Assembly (NCBI RefSeq): GCF_965196975.1
Contig: NZ_OZ239981.1
Span: forward strand, 5,208,001 to 5,272,000
Reading direction: 5' to 3'
Source of the DNA: Endozoicomonas sp965196975
Lineage (GTDB): Bacteria > Pseudomonadota > Gammaproteobacteria > Pseudomonadales > Endozoicomonadaceae
DNA: 64,000 nucleotides
Made by a program: the position numbers and the translations under genes. The notes below the pieces were generated by a model. That model made no database searches. It worked only from the letters and a program-made list of their open reading frames with translations, and was not told where the DNA came from. Below are positions 54,013-62,570 of this stretch, in pieces (position 1 is the stretch's first letter; every line of letters begins with the position of its first letter).

Positions 54013-55083
54013 ATGACTGAACAAAAGACTCTTCCTGCCGTTTTTGATCATGCAGAAGCAGTGAAGCTGATGCGTATGGTGTGTGACTGGCAGCTGGCTA
54101 ATCCAACCAAGTCCTGGATCCGTCGCAGTGGTGCAACCCGGGTATTAAAAGGTACCGACTGGGAACGTGCAGTTATGTATCCCGGCGTGATGGCAACCTG
54201 GCGAGCCACTGATGACAGTCAGTATTTGAACGCTGCTATCAAATGGGCAAAAAGCAATAAATGGGATGTGGGTCCTGAAGACCGTTTTGCTGACGACCAC
54301 TGCTGCTGCCAGACCTATCTTGAGCTGTATCAGGCGATGAAAGAAGACTTTATGACTGAGTCTTCAAAGGCAGCGTTTGACCTGATGCTGAACGACCCAA
54401 AGCCGGGTCGGGAAGACTGGTGGTGGTGTGACTCCCTGTTTATGGCACCTCCTGCGTTTGCCATGCTGACAGAAATGACCGGTGACCAGAAATATCTGGA
54501 AGCCATGAATAGCATGTGGTGGGACAGTGTTGAACACCTTTTCGATCCGGAAACCGACCTGTTCTTCCGCGACAAGCGCTATATTCCGGATGGTCAGGGC
54601 AGTGAACTGCGTGAAGAAAATGGTGAGAAAGTATTCTGGGGCCGGGGCAATGGCTGGGTAGTTTCTGCAATCTGTCGTGTTGTTGATCATCTGCCTGAAG
54701 ACTATGCCGATCGGCAGAAGTACCTTGATCTGTTTACAAAGCTGATGGCTGCTGTTGTCAAACTGCAGGGCGAAGATGGCTTCTGGCGTGCCAGTATGCT
54801 TGATCCTCAGAGCTTCCCTGCACCGGAATCCAGTGCCACTTCTCTATTTGCTCATGGTCTGGCATGGGGTATTAACCACGGTGTTCTGGATCGTGACGCC
54901 TATATGCCTGCCCTGGAAAAAGCCTGGGCTGCACTGAAAACCTGCGTACACGATGACGGTATGATGGGATGGGTTCAGTTACCCGCCTTTAACCCAAGGG
55001 AGACCAAAAAAGAGCACAACATTGATTACGGTGCAGGTGCGTTCCTGCTGGCGGCAGAAGAAGTTGCCAGGCTCTGCGCTTAA
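54013..55083 (+). CDS. GH105 unsaturated uronyl hydrolase
   Basis: 356-residue (alpha/alpha)6-barrel glycoside hydrolase of family 105, removing 4,5-unsaturated uronic acid from oligosaccharides made by polysaccharide lyases. ATG 54013 (MTEQKTLPAVFD) is preferred; ATG 53953 would add 20 basic residues that do not form a signal peptide. Typical stretches are EDWWWCDSLFMAPPAFAM (catalytic Asp region), FWGRGNGWVVSAI and DDGMMGWVQLP. GH88 enzymes do the same step for GAG disaccharides, but this pattern is GH105, so the linkage preference is open. No export signal, so it acts in the cytosol on imported, perhaps phosphorylated, disaccharide. Confidence 0.88.
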   Translation: MTEQKTLPAVFDHAEAVKLMRMVCDWQLANPTKSWIRRSGATRVLKGTDWERAVMYPGVMATWRATDDSQYLNAAIKWAKSNKWDVGPEDRFADDHCCCQTYLELYQAMKEDFMTESSKAAFDLMLNDPKPGREDWWWCDSLFMAPPAFAMLTEMTGDQKYLEAMNSMWWDSVEHLFDPETDLFFRDKRYIPDGQGSELREENGEKVFWGRGNGWVVSAICRVVDHLPEDYADRQKYLDLFTKLMAAVVKLQGEDGFWRASMLDPQSFPAPESSATSLFAHGLAWGINHGVLDRDAYMPALEKAWAALKTCVHDDGMMGWVQLPAFNPRETKKEHNIDYGAGAFLLAAEEVARLCA

Positions 55084-55107
55084 TCATAAAAAGCAAGTTG
55101 TTTGAAC

Positions 55108-55146
55108 AAAAGGTTAAGGTGATTTGGTTACCTTAACCTTTTTTAG
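55108..55146 (+). terminator. Rho-independent terminator after the GH105 gene
   Basis: AAAGGTTAAGGT and ACCTTAACCTTT form a perfect 12-base stem with a 9-base loop, merging into a T-run. Ends the kdu/GH105 unit just before an IS66 copy. Confidence 0.88.
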
Positions 55147-55171
55147 TTTTTAATCCTATCTTAGAAATTTT

Positions 55172-56770
55172 GTAACTATTCAGCACCCAGCAAAGGCGTA
55201 TTGTTGTAATTTCGAACCGCTTTAAGAAGCGCCTGAAATATGTTCAACCCCTGCTTTTTAGCAGATGATAAATAGCTTCGGATTCGGGTAAACATGGTAC
55301 CTCCGTCTTCGCTTCTGAAGCAGCCTGAGATCTTCTGCTTAAGTTTGGCCATCCTGGCATCACGTTCACTGCCATTGTTATCGAAGGGAATTGAAAAGTC
55401 CGACATGAAGCGCAACGTTTCAACCTTAAACTCAATAAGCCTTTTGAACAGGTTGTAGGCCTTGGTATTCCTGACCTTCTTACGTCCAAGCACCTGTCGT
55501 TGTTTTTCCATATAAGCGGTTTCCTTCGTGAGAGCCCTTTGAAGGATTTGGTCGTATATCGTCTCAATGCGAAGCTGTATTGCACCAGGCATTTGAGTCA
55601 GACCGGCTGCTTTGTATTTCTTGCAGAAGTGCCAGGAGAGCGTAAGCAATTTCATCAGCCGCAGAGCCAGCTTATTCGCATCCCTATCGACAACTCCCTG
55701 AAGCTCTCTCAGATGATGGGCATTACAAAGCACATGCACTGCCGCATAGGCAAAGTAGGACTTCCAATGATCGTGAACCAGAATGCCTGCAAAAGTCAGC
55801 AGGATGCCCATTGCATCCATTGCTTCACAACCTCGCCTTTCTGAGAGGTAGTAAAGCGTCCATTGGTCATCTCGCATAATGTGTAACCACCACAGTGAAC
55901 CGTCAACCCGCATGCCAGTTTCATCCGCTCCTGCAACCGGACTTTCTTGTAAAGCATCGCGGATACTCTGCTCAGTAGAGGCCAGGTTCTCATGGGTATA
56001 GGCAACAAAATTGGCAACAGAGCCTGCGCTGACACTCATGCAATAAATAGTATTGAAATACTCAGACACCCGGTGATATGGGATGAAGTGATACTGGTTT
56101 AAATGAACAGCCATTGCCTGAGTCACTTCTCCGTATTGAGCAGCGGCTTTCACTCCTTGGGGAAACTCAGCGGTGTTCCGTTTACCACAAGGACATACTT
56201 TAACGTCTGCCCAGTACGCGGTAACTTCAAATTCTCCGGGTCTACCTGGATCAAAAACCTGTCGCTCAATGTATTTGGTGGGTTTAATATCGATAAGCGA
56301 AGACTGGCAACAGCAACATTTTTCAACCTTCAGATGCCTGACATAATCGGGTAAGGCGACACGTCTCAAACAAGAGCCTTGATGACCTTTCTGGCCACCT
56401 GGTTTATTGCCTGAAGATGGTCTAAGGCTTTTGGGGTTCGGTGTTTCCTGTGAGGAGCAGGGGGCTTCTTTGGAAGATGTATCACCTTTATCACTCCCTT
56501 TTTTACTGGGCTTTTGATAACCATCTGACGATGGTGGCTTACTACTGTTTTGACTGTTTTTATTAACCCTTTCTTCCAGTTCGCTGCAACGTTCCCGTAA
56601 AAGCGCATTCTCGGTCCGAAGCTCTTCATTCTCTTTAAGGAGAGCTTCGGTAAACGGAGTAGCTGGGAAGTCTGGTTCCATACTGGAGATTTGTTAGAAA
56701 AATTGAGTATAAGATGATGGTCGAAAAATCAGAAAATTCCAGATTTATATGAAGGGTGCTGAATAGTTAC
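55172..56770 (-). mobile_element. IS66-family element copy 5, no target duplication
   Basis: Complete 1,599-bp element. The flanking octamers GAAATTTT and TAGAAAAC do not match, as for copy 3, so recombination between copies has probably moved one flank. Confidence 0.93.
55176..56681 (-). CDS. IS66-family transposase, copy 5
   Basis: Intact 501-residue frame, same protein sequence as copy 3, about 28 kb away. Confidence 0.92.
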   Translation of the reverse strand: MEPDFPATPFTEALLKENEELRTENALLRERCSELEERVNKNSQNSSKPPSSDGYQKPSKKGSDKGDTSSKEAPCSSQETPNPKSLRPSSGNKPGGQKGHQGSCLRRVALPDYVRHLKVEKCCCCQSSLIDIKPTKYIERQVFDPGRPGEFEVTAYWADVKVCPCGKRNTAEFPQGVKAAAQYGEVTQAMAVHLNQYHFIPYHRVSEYFNTIYCMSVSAGSVANFVAYTHENLASTEQSIRDALQESPVAGADETGMRVDGSLWWLHIMRDDQWTLYYLSERRGCEAMDAMGILLTFAGILVHDHWKSYFAYAAVHVLCNAHHLRELQGVVDRDANKLALRLMKLLTLSWHFCKKYKAAGLTQMPGAIQLRIETIYDQILQRALTKETAYMEKQRQVLGRKKVRNTKAYNLFKRLIEFKVETLRFMSDFSIPFDNNGSERDARMAKLKQKISGCFRSEDGGTMFTRIRSYLSSAKKQGLNIFQALLKAVRNYNNTPLLGAE

Positions 56771-56790
56771 TAGAAAACAAAATACTTTTA

Positions 56791-57906
56791 TAGAACTTAC
56801 GCATTGACAGCTCTGATAAAAGATGGTCTCAGCCAGTCTTTACCATCAGAGAAGCTCTTAATGAAGTCCCAAATAGCATCCTTGAGCGCATCATTCTTAA
56901 CGCGATAGATGCTACTGAGAGATTCAGATACTTTCTTGGCCTGAAGGCAGGCATACCCAAAGATAGAGGCAAAAATATGGTTCCTGACCTGCTGCTTTCC
57001 TCTCACCTGAAAGCGCTCAATACTGCAGAGTTGTTTCAGCGCCCGGTGATACTCTTCGATCGCCCAATGGTGCAGGTGAAGTTCATTAAAGCCTACCTGT
57101 GGTGATACCTCTGATCCAGCATGGGGTGTGTAGACGACGTAATGGCGCAGCTCGTTTTTTAGCCGCGTCCGGTACAAACGCACAGAACCAAAATTACGTA
57201 GCCAAACGGTTATTCCCTCTTCAGGAATCTCCAGGCTCTGCACTTGTTGGTAGTCACCCTTTTGGATAGAAACAGTACGGTTGCTTTTAACGGCAAACAT
57301 AAAACCCAGACCGTTGTTTTTCACAGTCTTCAGGTTTGCGGCACTGCTATACCAGGAATCCCCCGTAACAAATGCAGGTCGTAAGCCCCATACAAGTACT
57401 TCTTTCAGCATCTCGAGAAAATAATCATTTTTGGACTTTCCGTCCGCAGAGTCATAGATACGGAAATTGACAGGAAGGCTATAGCCTTTGATATCGGTGT
57501 AATAGAGCGTTATGAGATTAATGCCCTTGACGGCTTTATGATGCTTGCCCGAGTAATGATAGCCGATGAATGCCGTGTAGTTACTGTACGGCTTATCCAG
57601 CACCGTATCATCAACCGATAGCGTGCCCCCATCAAGAATCAGCCTTGCGGCTACTTCCATGAAAAGGTCATTGGGAGCAAAGTCTTCACGTTGTAGAAAA
57701 CGGTTAACGCTGTGGTGTGACATATCTCCGATCTCACTAAGGCGAGTACAGGTTGCTGATTTCGGCTCACACAATAGAAACCCTGTATATTTCGGCAAAT
57801 CACACCCAGCTGTTGTAGGTCTTGTTATCTTTCTACGCACGACGACATCCGCTATTTTTTGCTGATCTAGCAATTTTTACAGCTGCCTGTCAATGCGAAA
57901 GTCCTA
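56791..57906 (-). mobile_element. IS701/IS4-like element
   Basis: TAGAACTTACGCATTGACAG at the left and its near-perfect inverse CTGTCAATGCGAAAGTCCTA at the right (two mismatches) enclose one transposase gene. A 5-base TTTTA lies on both sides, but in low-complexity DNA. Length 1,116 bp. Confidence 0.75.
56797..57873 (-). CDS. IS701/IS4-like DDE transposase
   Basis: 358-residue transposase from ATG 57873 (MLDQQKIADVVVRRK). The DDE core has LSVDDTVLDKPYSN (first Asp), FVTGDSWYSSAANL (second Asp) and HLHHWAIEEYHRALKQ (Glu), with SGKHHKAVKGINLITL between. The pattern points to the DDE_5/IS701 group; an IS4 assignment is possible. The frame is intact and the only copy in the window. Confidence 0.85.
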   Translation of the reverse strand: MLDQQKIADVVVRRKITRPTTAGCDLPKYTGFLLCEPKSATCTRLSEIGDMSHHSVNRFLQREDFAPNDLFMEVAARLILDGGTLSVDDTVLDKPYSNYTAFIGYHYSGKHHKAVKGINLITLYYTDIKGYSLPVNFRIYDSADGKSKNDYFLEMLKEVLVWGLRPAFVTGDSWYSSAANLKTVKNNGLGFMFAVKSNRTVSIQKGDYQQVQSLEIPEEGITVWLRNFGSVRLYRTRLKNELRHYVVYTPHAGSEVSPQVGFNELHLHHWAIEEYHRALKQLCSIERFQVRGKQQVRNHIFASIFGYACLQAKKVSESLSSIYRVKNDALKDAIWDFIKSFSDGKDWLRPSFIRAVNA

Positions 57907-58017
57907 TTTTATTATGTCTCTGGTTATTCTCAGTTCGTTATCTATTTAGTCATAAACCCTCTATCTACTTTTGAATAACAATCGTGGTGTCGGCACTTTA
58001 TTAAGCTGAGAAACGTT

Positions 58018-59154
58018 ATGTTTACCATTCTGAAGAATACCAATCTATACAAACCAGAGTACGTTGGTAAGGCAGATATTCTGCTTGGCCAGGGAAAAAT
58101 TCTGGCAATTGAAACGGAATTGAATGTCAGCGGCCTGAATGATGTAAACATCATTGATTGTCAGGGTAAAACAGTCACGCCCGGCCTTATTGATCAGCAT
58201 ATACACCTTACTGGTGGCGGTGGTGAGGCAGGCTTCAGCAGTCGTACACCCCAGGTAACGCTTTCCAAACTGATCAAGGCAGGAACCACAACTGCTGTCG
58301 GTGTTCTGGGTACGGATGGCATCTCACGCTCACCGAAAGACCTGTATGCCAAGGCTGCTGCATTGACGGCAGAGGGCATCACTGCCTACATGCATACCGG
58401 ATCCTACGAGGTGCCAACCAAAACAATTACCGGATCCATTCGGGATGATATGACGTTTATTCCAGCCATTCTTGGCGTCAAGATAGCGCTGGCGGACCAT
58501 CGGAGCTCGTTTCCAACGACTCAGGAACTGGCAAGAATTGTTTCTGACATTCGTATTGCCAGCCTGCTGGCCGGTAAAAAAGGCGTACTTCATATCCATA
58601 TGGGTGGATTGCCACAGCCATTTGAACAGGTTGATGAACTTCTGGCCATGGGAGTGCCGGTTCAGCACATATCTCCTACACACGTTGCCCGGACAGAGTC
58701 ACTGTTTGCAGATGCGATGAAGTTTGCCCACAAAGGTGGATTTATTGACATTACATCCGGCGGCAGTCGTTTTATGCCTCCTGAGCAGGTGGTAAAGCTG
58801 GCCCTGGAGTCTGATGTACCCGCTTCCCGAATTACCATCAGCTCAGACGGTAATGGCAGTCTGCCAAAGTTTAATGATCGGGGGGAAACCATCGGTCTGA
58901 CCGCCGCTTCGGTCGACAGCAATCTGCTGTTACTGCCCTTGATCATTGATCAGGGCGTTTGCCCTGAACAGGCAATAGCCATGATGACCGCCAACGTGGC
59001 CAGCTCTCTTGGTATCAGCAAAGGGCGCATTGAGGTAGGTCAGGATGCCGATATTTGTGTATTTAATGATGATTTCACGCTGAATAGCGTTATCGCCGGT
59101 GGGAACACATTAATGCAGAACCATGAACTGCTGATCACAGGCAACTTTGAGTAA
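58018..59154 (+). CDS. iadA: isoaspartyl dipeptidase
   Basis: 378-residue binuclear-zinc amidohydrolase cleaving beta-aspartyl dipeptides in the cytosol. Metal and substrate motifs: GLIDQHIHLTGGGGEAG (HxH plus the Gly-rich loop), AILGVKIALADHRSS (the Lys expected to be carboxylated), LHIHMGGLPQ, HISPTHVART and ISSDGNGSLPKF (Asp). Slightly shorter than E. coli IadA (390). Nine bases separate it from the carrier gene, so the two form an operon, presumably for isoaspartyl peptides and the aspartate they release. Confidence 0.94.
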   Translation: MFTILKNTNLYKPEYVGKADILLGQGKILAIETELNVSGLNDVNIIDCQGKTVTPGLIDQHIHLTGGGGEAGFSSRTPQVTLSKLIKAGTTTAVGVLGTDGISRSPKDLYAKAAALTAEGITAYMHTGSYEVPTKTITGSIRDDMTFIPAILGVKIALADHRSSFPTTQELARIVSDIRIASLLAGKKGVLHIHMGGLPQPFEQVDELLAMGVPVQHISPTHVARTESLFADAMKFAHKGGFIDITSGGSRFMPPEQVVKLALESDVPASRITISSDGNGSLPKFNDRGETIGLTAASVDSNLLLLPLIIDQGVCPEQAIAMMTANVASSLGISKGRIEVGQDADICVFNDDFTLNSVIAGGNTLMQNHELLITGNFE

Positions 59155-59163
59155 GGAATAATC

Positions 59164-60624
59164 ATGAGTTTAATCATTGCTGTGATCGGACTGCTGTTTG
59201 CCGGTCGACTTATCCTTAAGAACTACAACCCGCAGGGAGTACTGTTTTTAACCGGCATCGCCATGATGGCCATTGCCATGTTGACCAGCACCCCCTCCTT
59301 TGTCAGTCAGTCAACAGGCTGGCTGGGCTTTGATGTTTTTGAATACATCAGTAAAACATTTGCCAACCGTGCTGGAGGGCTTGGTCTGCAGATTATGCTG
59401 ATTGGGGGCTTCGCTGTTTTGATGTCCGCCATTGGTGCCAGTCAGGTGATGGTACGGATCACGGCCAAACCTCTGATGCAGCTTAACTCACCCTATGTGA
59501 TGCTGGCCATGGCGTTCATGCTGGGACAGGCATTGTCATTGTTCATTTCCAGTGCCACCGGCCTTGGGCTGTTGTTGATGGCAACGCTGTACCCGGTACT
59601 TATTCGCCTGGGATGCAGTAAAGCCGCGGTTGCAGCTGTGCTTGCAAGCACCTGCGCCATTGAGTTTGGTCCCGGGTCAGGCAATTCGATGCTGGCTGCT
59701 CAGACTGCTGGTCTGGAGATTACCGAGTATTTTGTGAACAAGCAGCTTCCTGTCATCAGTGTTCTTATTGTGATCGTCGGGATCATCCATGCCCTGGTTC
59801 AGAAATATTTTGACGCCAGAGATCAGCGTCAAGACGTGCAGACAGACGTGGTCGAAAATGTCAGTTCTTCTGAGGTAGAGGCTCCCCTGTACTATATCCT
59901 GTTGCCGATACTGCCACTGTTCCTGATGCTGACTTTCAGCAAAATGGGAGTGGGCACCATCCGTGTGGGACTGCCAACGGCTATTCTGATCAGCTCATTT
60001 ATCAGTCTGGCTTTTGAATACATTCGGCACCGTGACGTTAAGATTGTGTTCAGCAGGCTGCAGGACATATTCGACAATATGGGCAAAGTGTTTGCCACGG
60101 TAGTAACCCTGATTATTGCCGGTGAAACCTTTGCCATGGGTCTTAAGTCTATTGGTGCCATTGACGCTCTGCTGAATGCAGGAAGCCAGGCGGGCTTCTC
60201 GGCCAGCATTATTGTGTTGTTTATGGCCATTCTGACATTCACCATTTCGGCCCTTATGGGGTCCGGTAATGCGGCATTTTTCTCGTTCGCACCAATGGTT
60301 CCCCAGATTGCAGATAAGATCGGAGCGAATGTTGCTGAGATGATTCTGCCTATCCAGCTTTCTGCAGGGATGGGGCGCACTATTTCACCCATTGCCGGAG
60401 TTATTATTGCAGTAGCTGGTATAGCGGGGCTATCACCCTTTGATATTGTTCGCAGAACCCTGATCCCGATGATCAGCGGCTGGCTGCTGATGCTGGTCAT
60501 CACGTTCACAGCCAGTGGTCAGCTAATGGAAGTTCTGCCGTTCCTGGTGGTAGTGAGCGCATTGGTTGCAGTAGCGATGCTGATCAGACGTAAAAAGACG
60601 GCCCAGCTGGCTACTGCAGGATGA
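59164..60624 (+). CDS. DcuC-family C4-dicarboxylate carrier
   Basis: 486-residue inner-membrane protein with 11 to 13 hydrophobic segments, of the DcuC family of anaerobic C4-dicarboxylate carriers. Typical regions are SSATGLGLLLMATLYPVL, CAIEFGPGSGNSMLAA, ALMGSGNAAFFSFAP and SAGMGRTISPIAGVIIA. A charged linker of about 35 residues (DARDQRQDVQTDV) sits mid-protein. Paired with iadA, so it may exchange aspartate/fumarate/succinate or import an acidic peptide. A bidirectional terminator follows. Confidence 0.87.
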   Translation: MSLIIAVIGLLFAGRLILKNYNPQGVLFLTGIAMMAIAMLTSTPSFVSQSTGWLGFDVFEYISKTFANRAGGLGLQIMLIGGFAVLMSAIGASQVMVRITAKPLMQLNSPYVMLAMAFMLGQALSLFISSATGLGLLLMATLYPVLIRLGCSKAAVAAVLASTCAIEFGPGSGNSMLAAQTAGLEITEYFVNKQLPVISVLIVIVGIIHALVQKYFDARDQRQDVQTDVVENVSSSEVEAPLYYILLPILPLFLMLTFSKMGVGTIRVGLPTAILISSFISLAFEYIRHRDVKIVFSRLQDIFDNMGKVFATVVTLIIAGETFAMGLKSIGAIDALLNAGSQAGFSASIIVLFMAILTFTISALMGSGNAAFFSFAPMVPQIADKIGANVAEMILPIQLSAGMGRTISPIAGVIIAVAGIAGLSPFDIVRRTLIPMISGWLLMLVITFTASGQLMEVLPFLVVVSALVAVAMLIRRKKTAQLATAG

Positions 60625-60669
60625 TTTAAACGATAGATATTATTTATCTTCAGTAACCAGGCTAGGTTC

Positions 60670-60706
60670 AAAAAGGCCACCAAACGTTAAGTCCGGTGGC
60701 CTTTTT
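60670..60706. terminator. bidirectional terminator between dcuC-like and beta-helix genes
   Basis: AAAAAGGCCACC and GGTGGCCTTTTT form a perfect stem with A- and T-runs at its ends, midway between convergent genes. Confidence 0.9.
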
Positions 60707-60708
60707 GA

Positions 60709-62496
60709 TTACCGGCGATTTATCCATTCAGGCAGTTCGCCTAACCGATATTCAAGTTGCGCCAGAAACAGCGAGCCCGGTAATACTGGCTGCCCATTGT
60801 ACTCAACATAAGCCTGTGGCACATCGGGCAGAGCCTCTTTATAAAGTTGTGGTTCTTTTCGGTTAATGTACCGGTAATAGTCCTGCTGACTGGCAAAATG
60901 AACGGGTTTGCCATGCATACCGACAACCATCGGCATAATCATGCGACCAAATGCGGAAGGGCGCATAAACTCATAAGGCTCATCACTGCTGTAGGCGACA
61001 GCGGTATTTTTGGGGTTCCAGAACACCAGACCAGCCAGGTGGTTGGGCTGGTTTACCGTAGCACCACCCCAGCGACCATAAATCCAGCCGCCCTCAGTGC
61101 GGTCAAACAAGTTGATCCGTGGTTGTGCTGCATGCAGGTCTGGAGAGGAGGTGCTTGAATACCAGGTGTTCAGGTGAACGTTGGAAGAGGAGTAGTGAGA
61201 AAAGCCCGGAGAGTGCCAGGTATCGGCCTCGTCCCGCACATTCATACTCAGGTTGTTGAAAGAACGCTGGAACTGCAGGGAAAGGTGACCTGGGTTCCCA
61301 TGGAAGCTGATATCCATAACCGTTGAGTTCACGGTATCCGTCAGCTGCAGCCCCTGGTTAAAGTCCGTAAAGGTGACATTTTTCACCCAGCTGTTGGCGG
61401 ATTTTCTGATCGTGACGAAACCCCATCCGCTGTCGTGTATGGCGGACTTATGATGTTTGAACTTCTCTTTCCAGTTCCCCCGGAAAGCCAGATTTTCCAG
61501 GCCAATCTCTTCGGTTCGGTCACTGCGGTAGACGGTCCATTTATCGCCGGGGTGAATATCCACCTGCACGGGAGCAGCCAGTGTCAGAGTATTGCCATTG
61601 ATCGCCGTGATCTGATGGATCTCCCGAAGCTCAAGACCCTGCTTCAGTTTCTTCATGCTGGGCTCAACACGGTACGGCCCCATATGTTCTTGAATACGAT
61701 CCGGTCTGGAAACTTTGGCAAATATTTCAATCCAATCGCCTTCCTGAAGCCCTTCGGTTTTAGAAACCTGAACCTGCTTACTGGTGCCACCTTTTATCGG
61801 TTGTGTAATGGTACTAACCTTTTCGCGATGGCCATCTCCGAGGGAAAAGAGTCTTGGAATGGAGTAGAGCTTCTTCGGATCCATCGGCAGATGAGGCTGA
61901 TCCATATACAGTTCGGTTTCGCTGCCACAGCCCCTCAGAATAAAGTGGCTCTCCGTCACGGTAATGCTCTGGCTGGCCAGTGACTCCTTACTGTCGGGAT
62001 CAATAAGAGCCATATCCGAAGACTCATTCATCCGGTAACGGCCTTTGGGAAACAGCAGTACGGCACCTTTTACACTGCCTTTCTGAATGGCTTTTTCGGC
62101 AACGGCAATGGCATCACGAACGGCGGCTTTATCACTTTTACCATCATTGGGAATGGCGCCGTACTGGGTGGCATCAAAAATGGTGTATCCGGTGGCGGGG
62201 TCAATAGTGGTTCCGGAGCTGCAGCTGAATGCGTTGTTCAAGGTTGGCAGTGGCTGCTCACTTTGACGGTATCCAGCATAAGAAAAGTTGGTAACCACAG
62301 GCTGTGAAGCAGTGCTGAAGTCACTGGCCATCAAGTCTGAGTCTGGCGCCCGGGAATCAACCCAGGCCTGCCAGGTAGAAGACAGGTTTCCGGCTTTTGA
62401 GGTTGAGTCTGACAGGTGTGCAGACGCTACGGCATGGCCGCACAGACTGATCATCAGCGTAGAGCCAATGGCCAGAGAGAGTACGTTGAGTTTCAT
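60709..62496 (-). CDS. secreted beta-helix protein, possible polysaccharide lyase
   Basis: 595 residues from ATG 62496 with a signal peptide (MKLNVLSLAIGSTLMISL..., probable cleavage after HAVASA). The segment IFDATQYGAIPNDGKSD is the classic start of pectate-lyase-like right-handed beta-helices. After it come FPKGRYRM, an inserted beta domain (about 230-320), and helix-rung sequences such as VKNVTFTDFNQGLQL and HLSLQFQRSFNNL. The C-terminus resembles DUF4955-type proteins. No catalytic residues can be assigned with confidence. Secretion and nearness to the uronate/GalNAc locus suggest action on an extracellular acidic polysaccharide; a lyase would give the unsaturated ends that the GH105 enzyme needs. 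Confidence 0.65.
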   Translation of the reverse strand: MKLNVLSLAIGSTLMISLCGHAVASAHLSDSTSKAGNLSSTWQAWVDSRAPDSDLMASDFSTASQPVVTNFSYAGYRQSEQPLPTLNNAFSCSSGTTIDPATGYTIFDATQYGAIPNDGKSDKAAVRDAIAVAEKAIQKGSVKGAVLLFPKGRYRMNESSDMALIDPDSKESLASQSITVTESHFILRGCGSETELYMDQPHLPMDPKKLYSIPRLFSLGDGHREKVSTITQPIKGGTSKQVQVSKTEGLQEGDWIEIFAKVSRPDRIQEHMGPYRVEPSMKKLKQGLELREIHQITAINGNTLTLAAPVQVDIHPGDKWTVYRSDRTEEIGLENLAFRGNWKEKFKHHKSAIHDSGWGFVTIRKSANSWVKNVTFTDFNQGLQLTDTVNSTVMDISFHGNPGHLSLQFQRSFNNLSMNVRDEADTWHSPGFSHYSSSNVHLNTWYSSTSSPDLHAAQPRINLFDRTEGGWIYGRWGGATVNQPNHLAGLVFWNPKNTAVAYSSDEPYEFMRPSAFGRMIMPMVVGMHGKPVHFASQQDYYRYINRKEPQLYKEALPDVPQAYVEYNGQPVLPGSLFLAQLEYRLGELPEWINRR

Positions 62497-62520
62497 AACT
62501 GGAGATGTCCAGAGTGGCAG

Positions 62521-62545
62521 CTCCGGCTTTGGTTCATAGCCGGAG
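62521..62545 (-). other. intercistronic hairpin
   Basis: CTCCGGCT and AGCCGGAG, a perfect 8-base GC-rich stem in the 74-base gap between the two minus-strand genes, without a T-run. Confidence 0.45.
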
Positions 62546-62570
62546 TGAAGTGGTTAGAATATTAAAGGGG

